Of a stretch of 64,000 nucleotides of DNA, positions 10,359-19,226 are shown piece after piece; the stretch's first letter is position 1, and each line of letters opens with the position of its first letter. The notes beneath the pieces were generated by a model that did not search any database, had not been told where the DNA came from, and worked only from the letters and a program-made list of their open reading frames with translations. This DNA is from Streptomyces tagetis (lineage in GTDB: Bacteria > Actinomycetota > Actinomycetes > Streptomycetales > Streptomycetaceae). The translations under genes were made by a program, and so were the position numbers. The stretch covers positions 1,798,001 through 1,862,000 of the forward strand of contig NZ_JAGPNL010000001.1 of NCBI RefSeq assembly GCF_018069565.1, in the 5' to 3' direction.

Positions 10359-11563
10359 TACGCCTGTTCGCCGCCGCCGGCGTCGCCCGCCTGTTCGGCG
10401 TCGGCGAGGGCGCGGTTGCGGCGCACGGAGGACCAGAAGGACCAGCCGATGAGGACGACGCCGACCAGGCCCGTGATGATCTCGTTGATCTGGTACTGGA
10501 TGGTCACCAGGAGGATCACGGCGAGGGCGCCGATGGCGTAGTGGGCGCCGTGCTCCAGGTAGACGTAGTCGTCCAGGGTGCCCTGGCGGACCAGGTAGAC
10601 GGTGAGCGACCGCACGTACATCGCGCCGATGCCCAGGCCGAGCGCCATCAGGACGATGTCGTTGGTGATGGCGAAGGCGCCGATCACGCCATCGAAGGAG
10701 AAGGAGGCGTCCAGCACCTCCAGGTACAGGAACATGAAGAAGGCGGCCTTGCCGGCCAGGGCGACGGCCGAACGCGGCTTGCCCGAGCGCTCGGCGGCCT
10801 CCTCGGCCTCGTGCTCGCGTTCCTCCTCCTCTTCGAGCTTGTCCTCGAAGTACCCGGAGAGCCCCCCGACGATCATGTAGGTGATCAGACCGGCCACACC
10901 CGCGGTCAGGACGGTCTCGGCCTTGTCGACCGTGGCCCCGCCGTGCTGGTGGGCGTTGGCGGCGAAGGTCATCGCCGAGACCAGCAGCACGACCAGCGCC
11001 ACGCAGACCGACAGCATGTCGACCCTGCCCAGCTTGGCCAGCGGACGTTCCAGCCGGGCCAGCCACTTGACGTCCCGGTCCTCGAAGACGAAGTTCAGGA
11101 AGATCATCAGCAGGAACATGCCGCCGAACGCCGCGATCGCCGGATGCGCGTCGGTCACCAGCTCCTGATAGCGGTCCTTGTCGGTCAGCGCGAGGTGCAC
11201 CGCCTCCCAGGGACCCAGCCGGGCGGTGACCGCCACGATGACCACCGGGAAGACCAGCCGCATGCCGAAGACGGCGATGAGGATGCCGATGGTGAGGAAG
11301 ATCTTCTGCCAGAAGGCGTTCATCTTCTTCAGGACCCCGGCGTTGACCACCGCGTTGTCGAACGACAGCGAGATCTCCAGCACGGAGAGGATGGCCACCA
11401 CGCCGAGCGCGGCCCACCCCCCGTAGAAGACCGCCGCGACCAGGCCGAGCGCGGTGACGGCGAAGGCCCAGCGGAACGTCCTCAGCAGCACGGGCAGCCC
11501 ATTCCTGTCGTCACGTCGGCCGCGCGGGCCCCCTGCCCGGCGCCCACCACCGTTGTCTATCAC
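10358..11563 (-). CDS. DUF475 / TerC-like integral membrane protein
   Basis: The product is a polytopic membrane protein of the DUF475 family, related to TerC metal/tellurite-type proteins. Family signatures include the acidic in-membrane motifs VLEISLSFDNAVVNAG near the N-terminus and YLEVLDASFSFDGVIGAFAITND in the second half, FEDRD and a highly charged cytoplasmic loop (EDKLEEEEEREHEAEEAAE). I place the start at GTG 11563 because GGAGG lies seven bases upstream, giving 401 residues; a GTG at 11491 (VLLRTFRWAF) matches the usual start of homologues and is the alternative. TerC relatives bind or export metal ions such as manganese, but the role of DUF475 is not established. Confidence 0.86.
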   Translation of the reverse strand: MIDNGGGRRAGGPRGRRDDRNGLPVLLRTFRWAFAVTALGLVAAVFYGGWAALGVVAILSVLEISLSFDNAVVNAGVLKKMNAFWQKIFLTIGILIAVFGMRLVFPVVIVAVTARLGPWEAVHLALTDKDRYQELVTDAHPAIAAFGGMFLLMIFLNFVFEDRDVKWLARLERPLAKLGRVDMLSVCVALVVLLVSAMTFAANAHQHGGATVDKAETVLTAGVAGLITYMIVGGLSGYFEDKLEEEEEREHEAEEAAERSGKPRSAVALAGKAAFFMFLYLEVLDASFSFDGVIGAFAITNDIVLMALGLGIGAMYVRSLTVYLVRQGTLDDYVYLEHGAHYAIGALAVILLVTIQYQINEIITGLVGVVLIGWSFWSSVRRNRALADAEQAGDAGGGEQA

Positions 11564-11753
11564 GCCCCTGCCTCCGCGCCGCACCCTCGGGGCGGCGCTT
11601 TCCGGTCGTGTGATCGCACCACCTTCGAGGGGCGCGACGCCGTCACCGGCCGGGCCGAGTGGGCCGCCCGCCGCGCCGGGCGTCCGGGTCCGCAGGCGGC
11701 GCCCGTTGTCAGTGGCGGGTGCGAGAGTGCGGGGCATGGATGAGGAGGAGTTC

Positions 11754-12005
11754 ATGCGGGGGCGGGTCTACGGCGCCGACCACGAGGACCCGGGCCCGCG
11801 CGCCGGACGCGACTACGCCCAGTTGGTCGGCGGACCGCTGGACGGCCTGCTCCTGGACCTCGGCGGCGACGGCCCCGCCCGGGATTCCGGGCGCGGGGTG
11901 GCCCTGGCGACGGAGCTGGGCCGCTACGGTCCCGGCGGCTCGGCGCTCTACGTGCCCCGGCCGGGCGACGCCCGCCGCTTCGACTGGCGCGGCGACCTTC
12001 CGTAG
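11754..12005 (+). CDS. Small conserved hypothetical protein
   Basis: An 83-residue acidic protein with the pattern GRVYGADHEDPGPRAGRDYAQLVGGPLDGLLLD and a C-terminal PRPGDARRFDW. I recognise the style of a small Streptomyces conserved protein but no domain. ATG 11754 is preferred because GAGGAGGAG lies five bases upstream; an in-frame ATG at 11736 would add six acidic residues. It is divergent from the DUF475 gene. Confidence 0.6.
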   Translation: MRGRVYGADHEDPGPRAGRDYAQLVGGPLDGLLLDLGGDGPARDSGRGVALATELGRYGPGGSALYVPRPGDARRFDWRGDLP

Positions 12006-12103
12006 GCACACCGGCGCGCGGTCCGCCCGGCTCGCGTGCGCGGTCCAAGGGGCCACGGACGGGGAGGAGAAGGGCGGGGGCGAAGGACGGCCGGGACCAC
12101 ACC

Positions 12104-12132
12104 TTGACATGCGCACGGCGCACCGATGCTAT
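12104..12132 (+). promoter_or_regulatory. Predicted promoter of the GH5 gene
   Basis: TTGACA at 12104-12109, a 17-base spacer and TGCTAT at 12127-12132 give a near-consensus housekeeping promoter, unusual in such GC-rich DNA. The expected transcription start falls inside or just after the palindrome that follows, about 65-70 bases before the GTG start. Confidence 0.75.
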
Positions 12133-12145
12133 GGGAGCGCTCCCA
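12132..12145. promoter_or_regulatory. CebR-type operator
   Basis: The perfect 14-bp palindrome TGGGAGCGCTCCCA (flanked by a further A/T pair) is the sequence established as the operator of CebR, the cellobiose-responsive LacI-family repressor of cellulose use in Streptomyces. It abuts the -10 box of the predicted promoter, an ideal place to block RNA polymerase. I saw only this one copy in the window. Confidence 0.85.
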
Positions 12146-12208
12146 TGCCTCTGCCGGGAGCACCCCGAGGCGCCCCCGTAGCTCCTCCTCCCTCTCTCTG
12201 GAGCCGCC

Positions 12209-13693
12209 GTGCGAACCACCGGACGTGATGCACGTGAAACAGCCGAGAACCCCGGGAAAACCCAGACCTCCGAGACCCCCCGGACCCGCGAGACCCCCGA
12301 GACCCCCCGGCCCTCCGCGGCGCGCGCCCCGCGGCGGAACCCCCTGGCCCGCCTGACGGCCGGCCTCGCCGCCCTGGTCGGGCTCGTCCTCGCCGGGGCC
12401 CTGTGCCCGGCCGGGGCGAGCGCCCGGGAGGCCGCGCCCCCCGCCGCCGCCCCCGGGCTGCACATCAGCGGGGGCCGGCTGCTGGAGGGCAACGGCAACG
12501 ACTTCGTCATGCGCGGCGTCAACCACGCCCACACCTGGTACCCCGGCCGGACCGGGTCCTTCGCCGACATCAAGGCGCTCGGCGCCAACACCGTCCGCGT
12601 CGTCCTCTCCGACGGGCACCGCTGGACCCGCGACACCCCGGCCGACGTCGCCGCCGTCATCGAGCGCTGCAAGGCCAACCGGCTGATCTGCGTCCTGGAG
12701 GTGCACGACACGACCGGATACGGCGAGGACGGCGCCGCCGGCACCCTCGACCACGCCGCCGACTACTGGATCGGCCTCAAGGACGTCCTCGCCGGCCAGG
12801 AGGGCCACGTCATCGTCAACATCGGCAACGAGCCCTGGGGCAACACCGACCCCGCCGGATGGACCGCCCCGACCCTCGCCGCCGTCCGGAAACTGCGCGC
12901 CGCCGGTCTCGCCCACACGCTCATGGTCGACGCGCCCAACTGGGGCCAGGACTGGCAGGGCGTCATGAAGGCCCAGGCTCGCACCGTCCGCGACGCCGAC
13001 CCCACCGGCAACCTGATCTTCTCGATCCACATGTACAGCGTCTTCGACACCGCCCAGAAGGTCACCGACTACCTCGACACCTTCGTCGCCGCCGGACTGC
13101 CCCTCGTCATCGGCGAGTTCGGCGGCCCCGCCGACCAGTACGGCGACCCGGACGAGAACACCATGATCACCGCCGCCCAGCGGCGCGGGCTCGGCTGGCT
13201 CGCCTGGTCCTGGAGCGGCAACACCGACCCGGTCCTCGACCTGGCCACCGGCTTCGACCCCGGCCGCCTCAGCGCCTGGGGCGAGCGCGTCTTCCACGGC
13301 CCCGACGGCATCGCCGCGACCTCCCGCGAGGCCACCGTCTACGGCGACCCCGGCACCCCGGGCACCCCCGCCGCCGCCTGCTCCGTCGCCTACCGGATCG
13401 TGGGGGAGTGGCCCGGCGGCTTCCAGGGCGAGATCACCCTCCGCAACACCGGCACCGCGCCCCTCCACTCCTGGACGCTCGCCTTCGCCTTCCCCGACGG
13501 ACAGACCCTCACCAACCTGTGGGGCGGCACCCCCTCCCAGAACGGCGCCGCCGTCCGCGTCACCCCCGCCCCCTACACGGCCACCATCCCCGCCGGCGGC
13601 TCGGTCTCCCTCGGCTTCACCGCCGCCAAGGGCACCGCCAACACCGCGCCGGCCGCCTTCACCCTCGACGGCACCGCCTGCGCCACCACCTGA
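12209..13693 (+). CDS. Secreted GH5-type endo-glycanase (mannanase-like) with CBM2
   Basis: The 494-residue secreted protein has a long basic N-region, a signal peptide ending near GASA (about residue 72), a (beta/alpha)8 catalytic domain of GH5 type and a C-terminal CBM2. The acid/base is Glu208 in VNIGNEPWG and the nucleophile Glu303 in VIGEFGG; the HISGGRLLEGNGNDFVMRGVNHAHTWYP start resembles bacterial beta-1,4-mannanases more than cellulases. The CBM2 (about 390-494, SVAYRIVGEWPGGFQGEITLRN onward) binds crystalline cellulose in the family. GTG 12209 is chosen because GGAG precedes it by five bases. Control by CebR would tie mannan hydrolysis to cellulose signals. Confidence 0.88.
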   Translation: MRTTGRDARETAENPGKTQTSETPRTRETPETPRPSAARAPRRNPLARLTAGLAALVGLVLAGALCPAGASAREAAPPAAAPGLHISGGRLLEGNGNDFVMRGVNHAHTWYPGRTGSFADIKALGANTVRVVLSDGHRWTRDTPADVAAVIERCKANRLICVLEVHDTTGYGEDGAAGTLDHAADYWIGLKDVLAGQEGHVIVNIGNEPWGNTDPAGWTAPTLAAVRKLRAAGLAHTLMVDAPNWGQDWQGVMKAQARTVRDADPTGNLIFSIHMYSVFDTAQKVTDYLDTFVAAGLPLVIGEFGGPADQYGDPDENTMITAAQRRGLGWLAWSWSGNTDPVLDLATGFDPGRLSAWGERVFHGPDGIAATSREATVYGDPGTPGTPAAACSVAYRIVGEWPGGFQGEITLRNTGTAPLHSWTLAFAFPDGQTLTNLWGGTPSQNGAAVRVTPAPYTATIPAGGSVSLGFTAAKGTANTAPAAFTLDGTACATT

Positions 13694-13794
13694 TCCCGCC
13701 CGCACCACTCCCGCCCCCCTCGCCCCCCCCTTTTTCCGGTCCCCCGGCCCGCGCACATGGCGGCCGGGAGGTTGCCGGGAGGGGACGGAAGGAC

Positions 13795-13832
13795 GCCCGC
13801 CGGGTAACCGTAGGACAGCGGACCCGGCGGGC
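13795..13832. repeat. Inverted repeat between the GH5 gene and pyc
   Basis: Arms GCCCGCCGGGT and ACCCGGCGGGC form a perfect 11-bp stem with a 16-base loop, about 100 bases after the GH5 stop and 87 bases before the pyc start. It could end GH5 transcripts or lie in the pyc leader. Confidence 0.45.
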
Positions 13833-13918
13833 CGGGAGTGGTCCGGCTCACATGGCGCACCGGGGACACCACCGACACCATGGTCTTTCGTCACCGGCAG
13901 GGCTGAAGGGATCAATCA

Positions 13919-16900
13919 ATGTTCCGCAAGGTGCTCGTCGCCAACCGCGGTGAGATCGCGATCCGGGCGTTCCGCGCGGGTTACGAACTCGGCGCCCGGA
14001 CCGTCGCCGTCTTCCCGCACGAGGACCGCAACTCGCTGCACCGGCTCAAGGCCGACGAGGCGTACGAGATCGGCGAACCCGGGCACCCCGTGCGCGCCTA
14101 CCTCTCCGTGGACGAGATCGTCGCGGCGGCCCGGCGCGCGGGAGCCGACGCCGTCTACCCGGGGTACGGATTCCTCTCGGAGAACCCGGAACTGGCACGG
14201 GCCTGCGAGGCGGCCGGCATCACCTTCGTCGGCCCCAGCGCCCAGATCCTGGAACTGACCGGCAACAAGGCCCGCGCCGTCGCCGCCGCCCGCGAGGCCG
14301 GCGTCCCCGTCCTCGGCTCCTCGGCGCCCTCCACCGACGTCGACGAACTCGTGCGCGCCGCCGACGACATCGGCTTCCCCGTCTTCGTCAAGGCGGTCGC
14401 GGGAGGCGGCGGGCGCGGCATGCGCCGCGTCGAGGAGCCCGCCCAGCTCCGGGAGGCCGTCGAGGCCGCCTCGCGGGAGGCCGCCTCCGCCTTCGGCGAC
14501 CCGACCGTCTTCCTGGAGAAGGCCGTCGTCGAACCCCGCCACATCGAGGTGCAGATCCTCGCCGACGGGCAGGGCGACGTGATCCACCTCTACGAGCGGG
14601 ACTGCTCGGTGCAGCGCCGGCACCAGAAGGTGATCGAGCTGGCGCCCGCCCCCAACCTCGACCCGGAGCTGCGCGACCGGATCTGCGCCGACGCCGTCCG
14701 CTTCGCCCGGCAGATCGGCTACCGCAACGCCGGCACCGTCGAGTTCCTCGTCGACCGCGCGGGCCGGCACGTCTTCATCGAGATGAACCCGCGCATCCAG
14801 GTCGAGCACACGGTGACCGAGGAGGTCACCGACGTCGACCTCGTCCAGGCCCAACTGCGCATCGCCGCCGGTCAGACCCTCGCGGACCTCGGCCTCGCCC
14901 AGGAGAACATCACCCTGCGCGGCGCCGCCCTCCAGTGCCGCATCACCACCGAGGACCCCGCCAACGGCTTCCGCCCCGACACCGGCCGCATCAGCGCGTA
15001 CCGTTCCCCGGGCGGCTCCGGCATCCGGCTCGACGGCGGCACCACCCACGCCGGCACCGAGATCAGCGCCCACTTCGACTCGATGCTGGTCAAGCTGACC
15101 TGCCGGGGCCGGGACTTCGCCGCCGCGGTCAGCCGGGCCCGGCGCGCGGTCGCCGAGTTCCGCATCCGCGGCGTCGCCACCAACATCCCGTTCCTCCAGG
15201 CCGTGCTGGACGACCCCGACTTCCGGGCCGGCCAGGTCACCACCTCGTTCATCGAACAGCGCCCGCACCTGCTGACCGCCCGGCACTCCGCCGACCGCGG
15301 CACCAAGCTCCTCACCTACCTCGCCGACGTCACCGTCAACAAGCCGCACGGCGAGCGGCCCGCGCTGATCGACCCGCTGACCAAGCTGGCCGCCCCGCCG
15401 GAGGGCACCCCGCCGGCCGGCTCCCGGCAGCGGCTGGCCGAACTCGGCCCCGAGGGCTTCGCCCGGTGGCTGCGCGAATCGCCCACCATCGGCGTCACCG
15501 ACACCACCTTCCGCGACGCCCACCAGTCGCTGCTCGCCACCCGGGTCCGCACCAAGGACCTGCTCGCCGTCGCCCCCACGGTCGCCCACACCCTGCCGCA
15601 ACTGCTCTCGCTGGAGTGCTGGGGCGGCGCCACCTACGACGTCGCCCTGCGCTTCCTCGCGGAGGACCCGTGGGAGCGGCTGGCCGCCCTGCGCGAGGCG
15701 GTGCCCAACATCTGCCTCCAGATGCTGCTGCGCGGCCGGAACACCGTGGGCTACACCCCGTACCCCACCGAGGTCACCGACGCCTTCGTCGAGGAGGCCG
15801 CGGCCACCGGCATCGACATCTTCCGCATCTTCGACGCCCTCAACGACGTCGGCCAGATGCGGCCCGCCATCGACGCCGTACGGCAGACCGGGACCGCCGT
15901 CGCCGAGGTGGCCCTGTGCTACACCGCCGACCTCTCCGACCCCGGCGAGCGGCTCTACACCCTCGACTACTACCTGCGCCTGGCCGAGCGGATCGTCGAG
16001 GCGGGCGCGCACGTCCTCGCCGTCAAGGACATGGCCGGCCTGCTGCGGGCACCGGCCGCGGCGACGCTCGTGTCCGCGCTGCGCCGCGAGTTCGACCTCC
16101 CCGTGCACCTGCACACCCACGACACCACCGGCGGACAGCTCGCCACCTACCTCGCCGCCGTGCAGGCCGGCGCGGACGCCGTCGACGGGGCCGTGGCCTC
16201 CATGGCCGGCACCACCTCCCAGCCCTCCCTGTCGGCGATCGTGGCCGCCACCGACCACACCGCCCGGCCCACCGGGCTCGACCTCCAGGCCGTCGGCGAC
16301 CTGGAGCCGTACTGGGAGAGCGTCCGCAAGGTCTACGCCCCCTTCGAGGCCGGGCTCGCCGCGCCCACCGGCCGCGTCTACCACCACGAGATCCCCGGCG
16401 GGCAGCTCTCCAACCTGCGCACCCAGGCCATCGCCCTCGGCCTCGGCGACCGGTTCGAGGAGATCGAGGCGATGTACGCCGCCGCCGACCGCATGCTCGG
16501 CCGGCTGGTGAAGGTCACCCCCTCCTCGAAGGTCGTCGGCGACCTCGCGCTGCACCTGGTCGGCGCCGGGGTCGCGCCCGCGGACTTCGAGGAGTCGCCG
16601 GACCGGTTCGACATCCCCGACTCGGTGGTCGGCTTCCTCCGCGGTGAACTGGGCACCCCGCCGGGCGGCTGGCCCGAGCCGTTCCGCACCAAGGCGCTGC
16701 GCGGACGCGGCGAGGCCAAGCCGGTACCCGAGCTGAGCGCCGACGACCGCGCCGGGCTCGCCAAGGACCGCCGGGCCACGCTCAACCGGCTGCTCTTCCC
16801 CGGCCCGGCCCGCGAGTTCGCCTCCCACCGGGGCAGCTACGGCGACACCAGCGTCCTGGACAGCAAGGACTTCTTCTACGGGCTGCGCCCCGGCACCGAG

Positions 16901-17293
16901 TACACGGTCGACCTCGACCCGGGCGTGCGGCTGCTGATCGAGTTGCAGGCCGTCGGCGACGCCGACGAGCGCGGCATGCGCACGGTGATGTCGTCCCTCA
17001 ACGGCCAGTTGCGGCCCATCCAGGTCCGCGACCGGGCGGCGGCCTCCGAGGTGCCGGCCACCGAGAAGGCCGACCGGTCCGACCCCGGGCAGGTCGCGGC
17101 GCCGTTCGCGGGCGTGGTGACCCTCGCCGTCGCCGAGGGCGACCGGGTCGAGGCCGGCGCCACGGTGGCCACCATCGAGGCGATGAAGATGGAGGCCGCG
17201 ATCACCGCGCCGAAGGCCGGCACGGTGGCCCGGCTCGCCATCAACCGCGTCCAGCAGGTCGAGGGCGGCGACCTCCTGGTCCGGCTCGACTAG
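13919..17293 (+). CDS. pyc: Pyruvate carboxylase
   Basis: The 1124-residue cytoplasmic, biotin-dependent enzyme makes oxaloacetate from pyruvate, bicarbonate and ATP. The order is complete: biotin carboxylase (1-450, with KAVAGGGGRGMR and EMNPRIQVEHTVTE), carboxyltransferase (about 510-800, with TDTTFRDAHQSLLATRVR and ECWGGATYDVALRFL), the PC tetramerisation region, and a C-terminal biotinyl domain with biotinylated Lys1090 in IEAMKMEAAI. An AAGGGA ribosome-binding site precedes ATG. It is a single-gene unit ended by a strong hairpin. It is anaplerotic and replenishes the citric acid cycle. Confidence 0.97.
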   Translation: MFRKVLVANRGEIAIRAFRAGYELGARTVAVFPHEDRNSLHRLKADEAYEIGEPGHPVRAYLSVDEIVAAARRAGADAVYPGYGFLSENPELARACEAAGITFVGPSAQILELTGNKARAVAAAREAGVPVLGSSAPSTDVDELVRAADDIGFPVFVKAVAGGGGRGMRRVEEPAQLREAVEAASREAASAFGDPTVFLEKAVVEPRHIEVQILADGQGDVIHLYERDCSVQRRHQKVIELAPAPNLDPELRDRICADAVRFARQIGYRNAGTVEFLVDRAGRHVFIEMNPRIQVEHTVTEEVTDVDLVQAQLRIAAGQTLADLGLAQENITLRGAALQCRITTEDPANGFRPDTGRISAYRSPGGSGIRLDGGTTHAGTEISAHFDSMLVKLTCRGRDFAAAVSRARRAVAEFRIRGVATNIPFLQAVLDDPDFRAGQVTTSFIEQRPHLLTARHSADRGTKLLTYLADVTVNKPHGERPALIDPLTKLAAPPEGTPPAGSRQRLAELGPEGFARWLRESPTIGVTDTTFRDAHQSLLATRVRTKDLLAVAPTVAHTLPQLLSLECWGGATYDVALRFLAEDPWERLAALREAVPNICLQMLLRGRNTVGYTPYPTEVTDAFVEEAAATGIDIFRIFDALNDVGQMRPAIDAVRQTGTAVAEVALCYTADLSDPGERLYTLDYYLRLAERIVEAGAHVLAVKDMAGLLRAPAAATLVSALRREFDLPVHLHTHDTTGGQLATYLAAVQAGADAVDGAVASMAGTTSQPSLSAIVAATDHTARPTGLDLQAVGDLEPYWESVRKVYAPFEAGLAAPTGRVYHHEIPGGQLSNLRTQAIALGLGDRFEEIEAMYAAADRMLGRLVKVTPSSKVVGDLALHLVGAGVAPADFEESPDRFDIPDSVVGFLRGELGTPPGGWPEPFRTKALRGRGEAKPVPELSADDRAGLAKDRRATLNRLLFPGPAREFASHRGSYGDTSVLDSKDFFYGLRPGTEYTVDLDPGVRLLIELQAVGDADERGMRTVMSSLNGQLRPIQVRDRAAASEVPATEKADRSDPGQVAAPFAGVVTLAVAEGDRVEAGATVATIEAMKMEAAITAPKAGTVARLAINRVQQVEGGDLLVRLD

Positions 17294-17321
17294 GGCGCAC
17301 AGCCGTCCGGTCGGGCACGTG

Positions 17322-17351
17322 GGTGCGGGGAGGGGCGCTCCTCCCCGCACC
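17322..17351. terminator. Bidirectional hairpin terminator between pyc and the ABM gene
   Basis: A perfect 12-bp stem (arm GGTGCGGGGAGG) with a six-base loop lies in the 86-bp gap between convergent stops, so it can serve both genes. Confidence 0.8.
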
Positions 17352-17379
17352 GTCCGCCCGGGTACCGGACCGGCGCCGC

Positions 17380-17706
17380 TCAGGCGCCGGCCGGGCCCGC
17401 CTGCTGCACGACCTCGAAGGACCACAGCGTCGATCCGCTCGCCGCCGGCTTCGGACGCTCGGCGCCCTCCCCGCCGCCCTGGTGCGAGGAGCGCATCGGG
17501 CCCTCCATCCAGGCCGTGAAGGACGCCTCGTCACGCCAGCGGGTGTAGACGAGGTAGGTGTCGGTGCCCTCCAGGGGGCGCAGCAGCTCGAACCACTCGA
17601 AGCCGTCGGAGTTCTCCACCGCGTGGGCGCGGGAGGCGAAGCGCTTCTCCAGCGTCTCGCGCTGCTCGGCCGGAACGGTCAGTACGTTGATCTTGACTAC
17701 GCTCAT
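17380..17706 (-). CDS. Antibiotic biosynthesis monooxygenase (ABM) domain protein
   Basis: The 108-residue protein is a single ferredoxin-like ABM domain (KINVLTVPAEQRETLEKRFASRA, SDGFEWFELLRP, YLVYTRWRDEASFTAW). Members include cofactor-free monooxygenases and IsdG-type haem-degrading enzymes, and the FEWFELLRP and SHQGGG segments are shared by a common actinobacterial subgroup. Start ATG 17706. It is separated from the polysaccharide operon upstream by only 48 bases and could be read through from it, but no role there is evident. Confidence 0.82.
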   Translation of the reverse strand: MSVVKINVLTVPAEQRETLEKRFASRAHAVENSDGFEWFELLRPLEGTDTYLVYTRWRDEASFTAWMEGPMRSSHQGGGEGAERPKPAASGSTLWSFEVVQQAGPAGA

Positions 17707-17754
17707 GTCCCCATCCTGCACCACCGCCCGCGGCGGCTCGCCCGCACCCCGTGC

Positions 17755-18567
17755 TCAGCACGGCTCGCGCCACACCCCCAGCTCCGGTTCCTTGACCATC
17801 GAGGAGAGCCGCAGCCGGCGCGACTGCGCGCAGAAATCGCCGGGGCGCTCGCTGTACTCCACGTGGAAGACCGCCTTGCCCGCCTCGACGAACGGCGTGA
17901 GCCGCTCGCACTCGCCGAACTCGGCGCACTGCTCGTTGACGGCGAAGTCGAAGTCGGCGACCAACTGGGGGATCTGCGGCAGGTCGTTCTTGAGGCCGAC
18001 CGCGAGCCCGCGCTCGTGGGCGATCCGGGCGATCATCCGGTTGTAGGCGAGCTGGTCCCCGGCGGTCAGCGGGAAGCCGGTGTCCTCGTCGTAGGCGTCC
18101 ACCAGATCCGGTTCGACCGCGTCGAAGCCCTTGTCCCGGCACATGTCGAAACGCCGCTCCATGATCGGCCGAAGGACGTCGATCCGGCGGATGTCGAGCC
18201 AGCGCTCCCCGTCCCAGCCGTTGGCCCGGCCCAGCACCGAGCCGGGGAAGTCCTCCCGGTCCGGCCGGAACTCCTCCCAGGCGCCGACGTTGACGTAACA
18301 GATCACCTTGCGGCCGTCGCGGTGCAGCCGGGCCACGTCCGCCGCGCTGTTCTCGAAGCCGTCGATGTCGTAGACGGGCACGTCGGCGGAGGGATCGACC
18401 CTGCCGTCGAGCTGCCACTGCCACGCCGACCCGGGGCGGGGCCGCCACCGCCCCGCACCGCCGCCGGAGCCCGTCTCCCGCGCGCCGTCCCCGGGCCCCG
18501 GCCCCGAGCACCCGGCCACCACCGCGACCGCCAGCACGGCCGCCGCCGCCCACCTCCCGCGCGCCAT
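17755..18567 (-). CDS. GH114-type endo-alpha-1,4-polygalactosaminidase-like lipoprotein
   Basis: The 270-residue protein has a lipoprotein signal with lipobox VAGC at about residue 19 and a TIM-barrel domain of the GH114 (Ega3-like) family. Visible hallmarks are WQWQLDG, VYDIDGFENS, KVICYVNVGAWE, the acidic KGFDAVEPDLVDAY strand and GLAVGLKND. Characterised family members cut alpha-1,4-linked galactosamine polymers. Its ATG overlaps the stop of the spherulin-4 gene (ATGA), making it the last gene of the leftward exopolysaccharide operon, where a hydrolase could trim, release or recycle the polymer. Confidence 0.85.
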   Translation of the reverse strand: MARGRWAAAAVLAVAVVAGCSGPGPGDGARETGSGGGAGRWRPRPGSAWQWQLDGRVDPSADVPVYDIDGFENSAADVARLHRDGRKVICYVNVGAWEEFRPDREDFPGSVLGRANGWDGERWLDIRRIDVLRPIMERRFDMCRDKGFDAVEPDLVDAYDEDTGFPLTAGDQLAYNRMIARIAHERGLAVGLKNDLPQIPQLVADFDFAVNEQCAEFGECERLTPFVEAGKAVFHVEYSERPGDFCAQSRRLRLSSMVKEPELGVWREPC

Positions 18568-19226
18568 CACCGCTCCCCGGCCAGCGCGGGGGAGAGGGCC
18601 GCCCACGGATTGGGCGGCTCACCGGTCACCGGACCCGACACCGCGGCCCCCCGCTCGCGGGCCGTGCGCACCGCGAGCGGGGTCAGCGCGGCGGGCACCC
18701 CGTACACCAGGTGGCAGAACCGCTCCGGCGGATGGCGCAGCGTCCACGCCGGTCTGCTGAACGCCGACACGTAGGCGGACCACGGGCCCTCGAAGGTGAC
18801 GAGGAGGTCGGCGATCCGGGCGTACCCCGGCGCCGGATGGACGCCAGGGTTCAGCACCACCGGCGCGGTGCCCCGCCGGCGCAGCGCGCGCACCAGCGCC
18901 CGGCAGGCGGGCAGTCCGGCCGCGGCGGCGCTCACCCGGTCCAGGAAGCAGCCGTCGGCCGCGTACCAGTCCCGGTGCCGGCGGGCGTCCTCGGCGATGT
19001 CCGCCGCCGGGCGCGTGCCGTAGTCGGTGTCGACGTAGCCGAGCAGCCGGGCGCCGGCCGAGCGCAGCGCCCCGGCCGCCGCGGCGAAGGCCGGATCGGG
19101 CTCCGGGCCGGGACCGCTCGCCGGGTTGAGCACCACCGCGTAGGTGCGGTCGGCGGCCCGGATCAGCCGGTGCCAGGCGCCCGGGTCCTCGGCCGGGTGG
19201 ACGTAGAGCGGGATCAGCAGGCTCAC
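18567..19226 (-). CDS. Spherulation-specific family 4 (spherulin-4/Sph3-like) protein
   Basis: The 219-residue protein has the spherulin-4 fold (LLIPLYVHP start, YAVVLNPASGPG, LLGYVDTDYGTR, DGCFLDRVS, VVLNPGVHPAPGY and DLLVTFEGPW). In Aspergillus the Sph3 member is a glycoside hydrolase (GH135) needed for galactosaminogalactan. No signal peptide is evident with the GTG start at 19226, which overlaps the upstream epimerase stop (GTGA). Without a signal it may act in the cytoplasm or on membrane-linked intermediates, or a longer start may exist. Translational coupling on both sides ties it to the polysaccharide genes. Confidence 0.83.
   Translation of the reverse strand: MSLLIPLYVHPAEDPGAWHRLIRAADRTYAVVLNPASGPGPEPDPAFAAAAGALRSAGARLLGYVDTDYGTRPAADIAEDARRHRDWYAADGCFLDRVSAAAAGLPACRALVRALRRRGTAPVVLNPGVHPAPGYARIADLLVTFEGPWSAYVSAFSRPAWTLRHPPERFCHLVYGVPAALTPLAVRTARERGAAVSGPVTGEPPNPWAALSPALAGER

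Noticed and set aside
13916..17425. A 1169-codon open frame on the minus strand opposite pyc
   Set aside because: It is the antisense shadow of pyruvate carboxylase caused by high GC at third positions; the product is low-complexity Gly/Val/Asp/Glu with no domain.
17380..17706. Counting the ABM gene as part of the polysaccharide operon
   Set aside because: It is only 48 bases downstream, but the family is common alone and no role in polymer synthesis is known.
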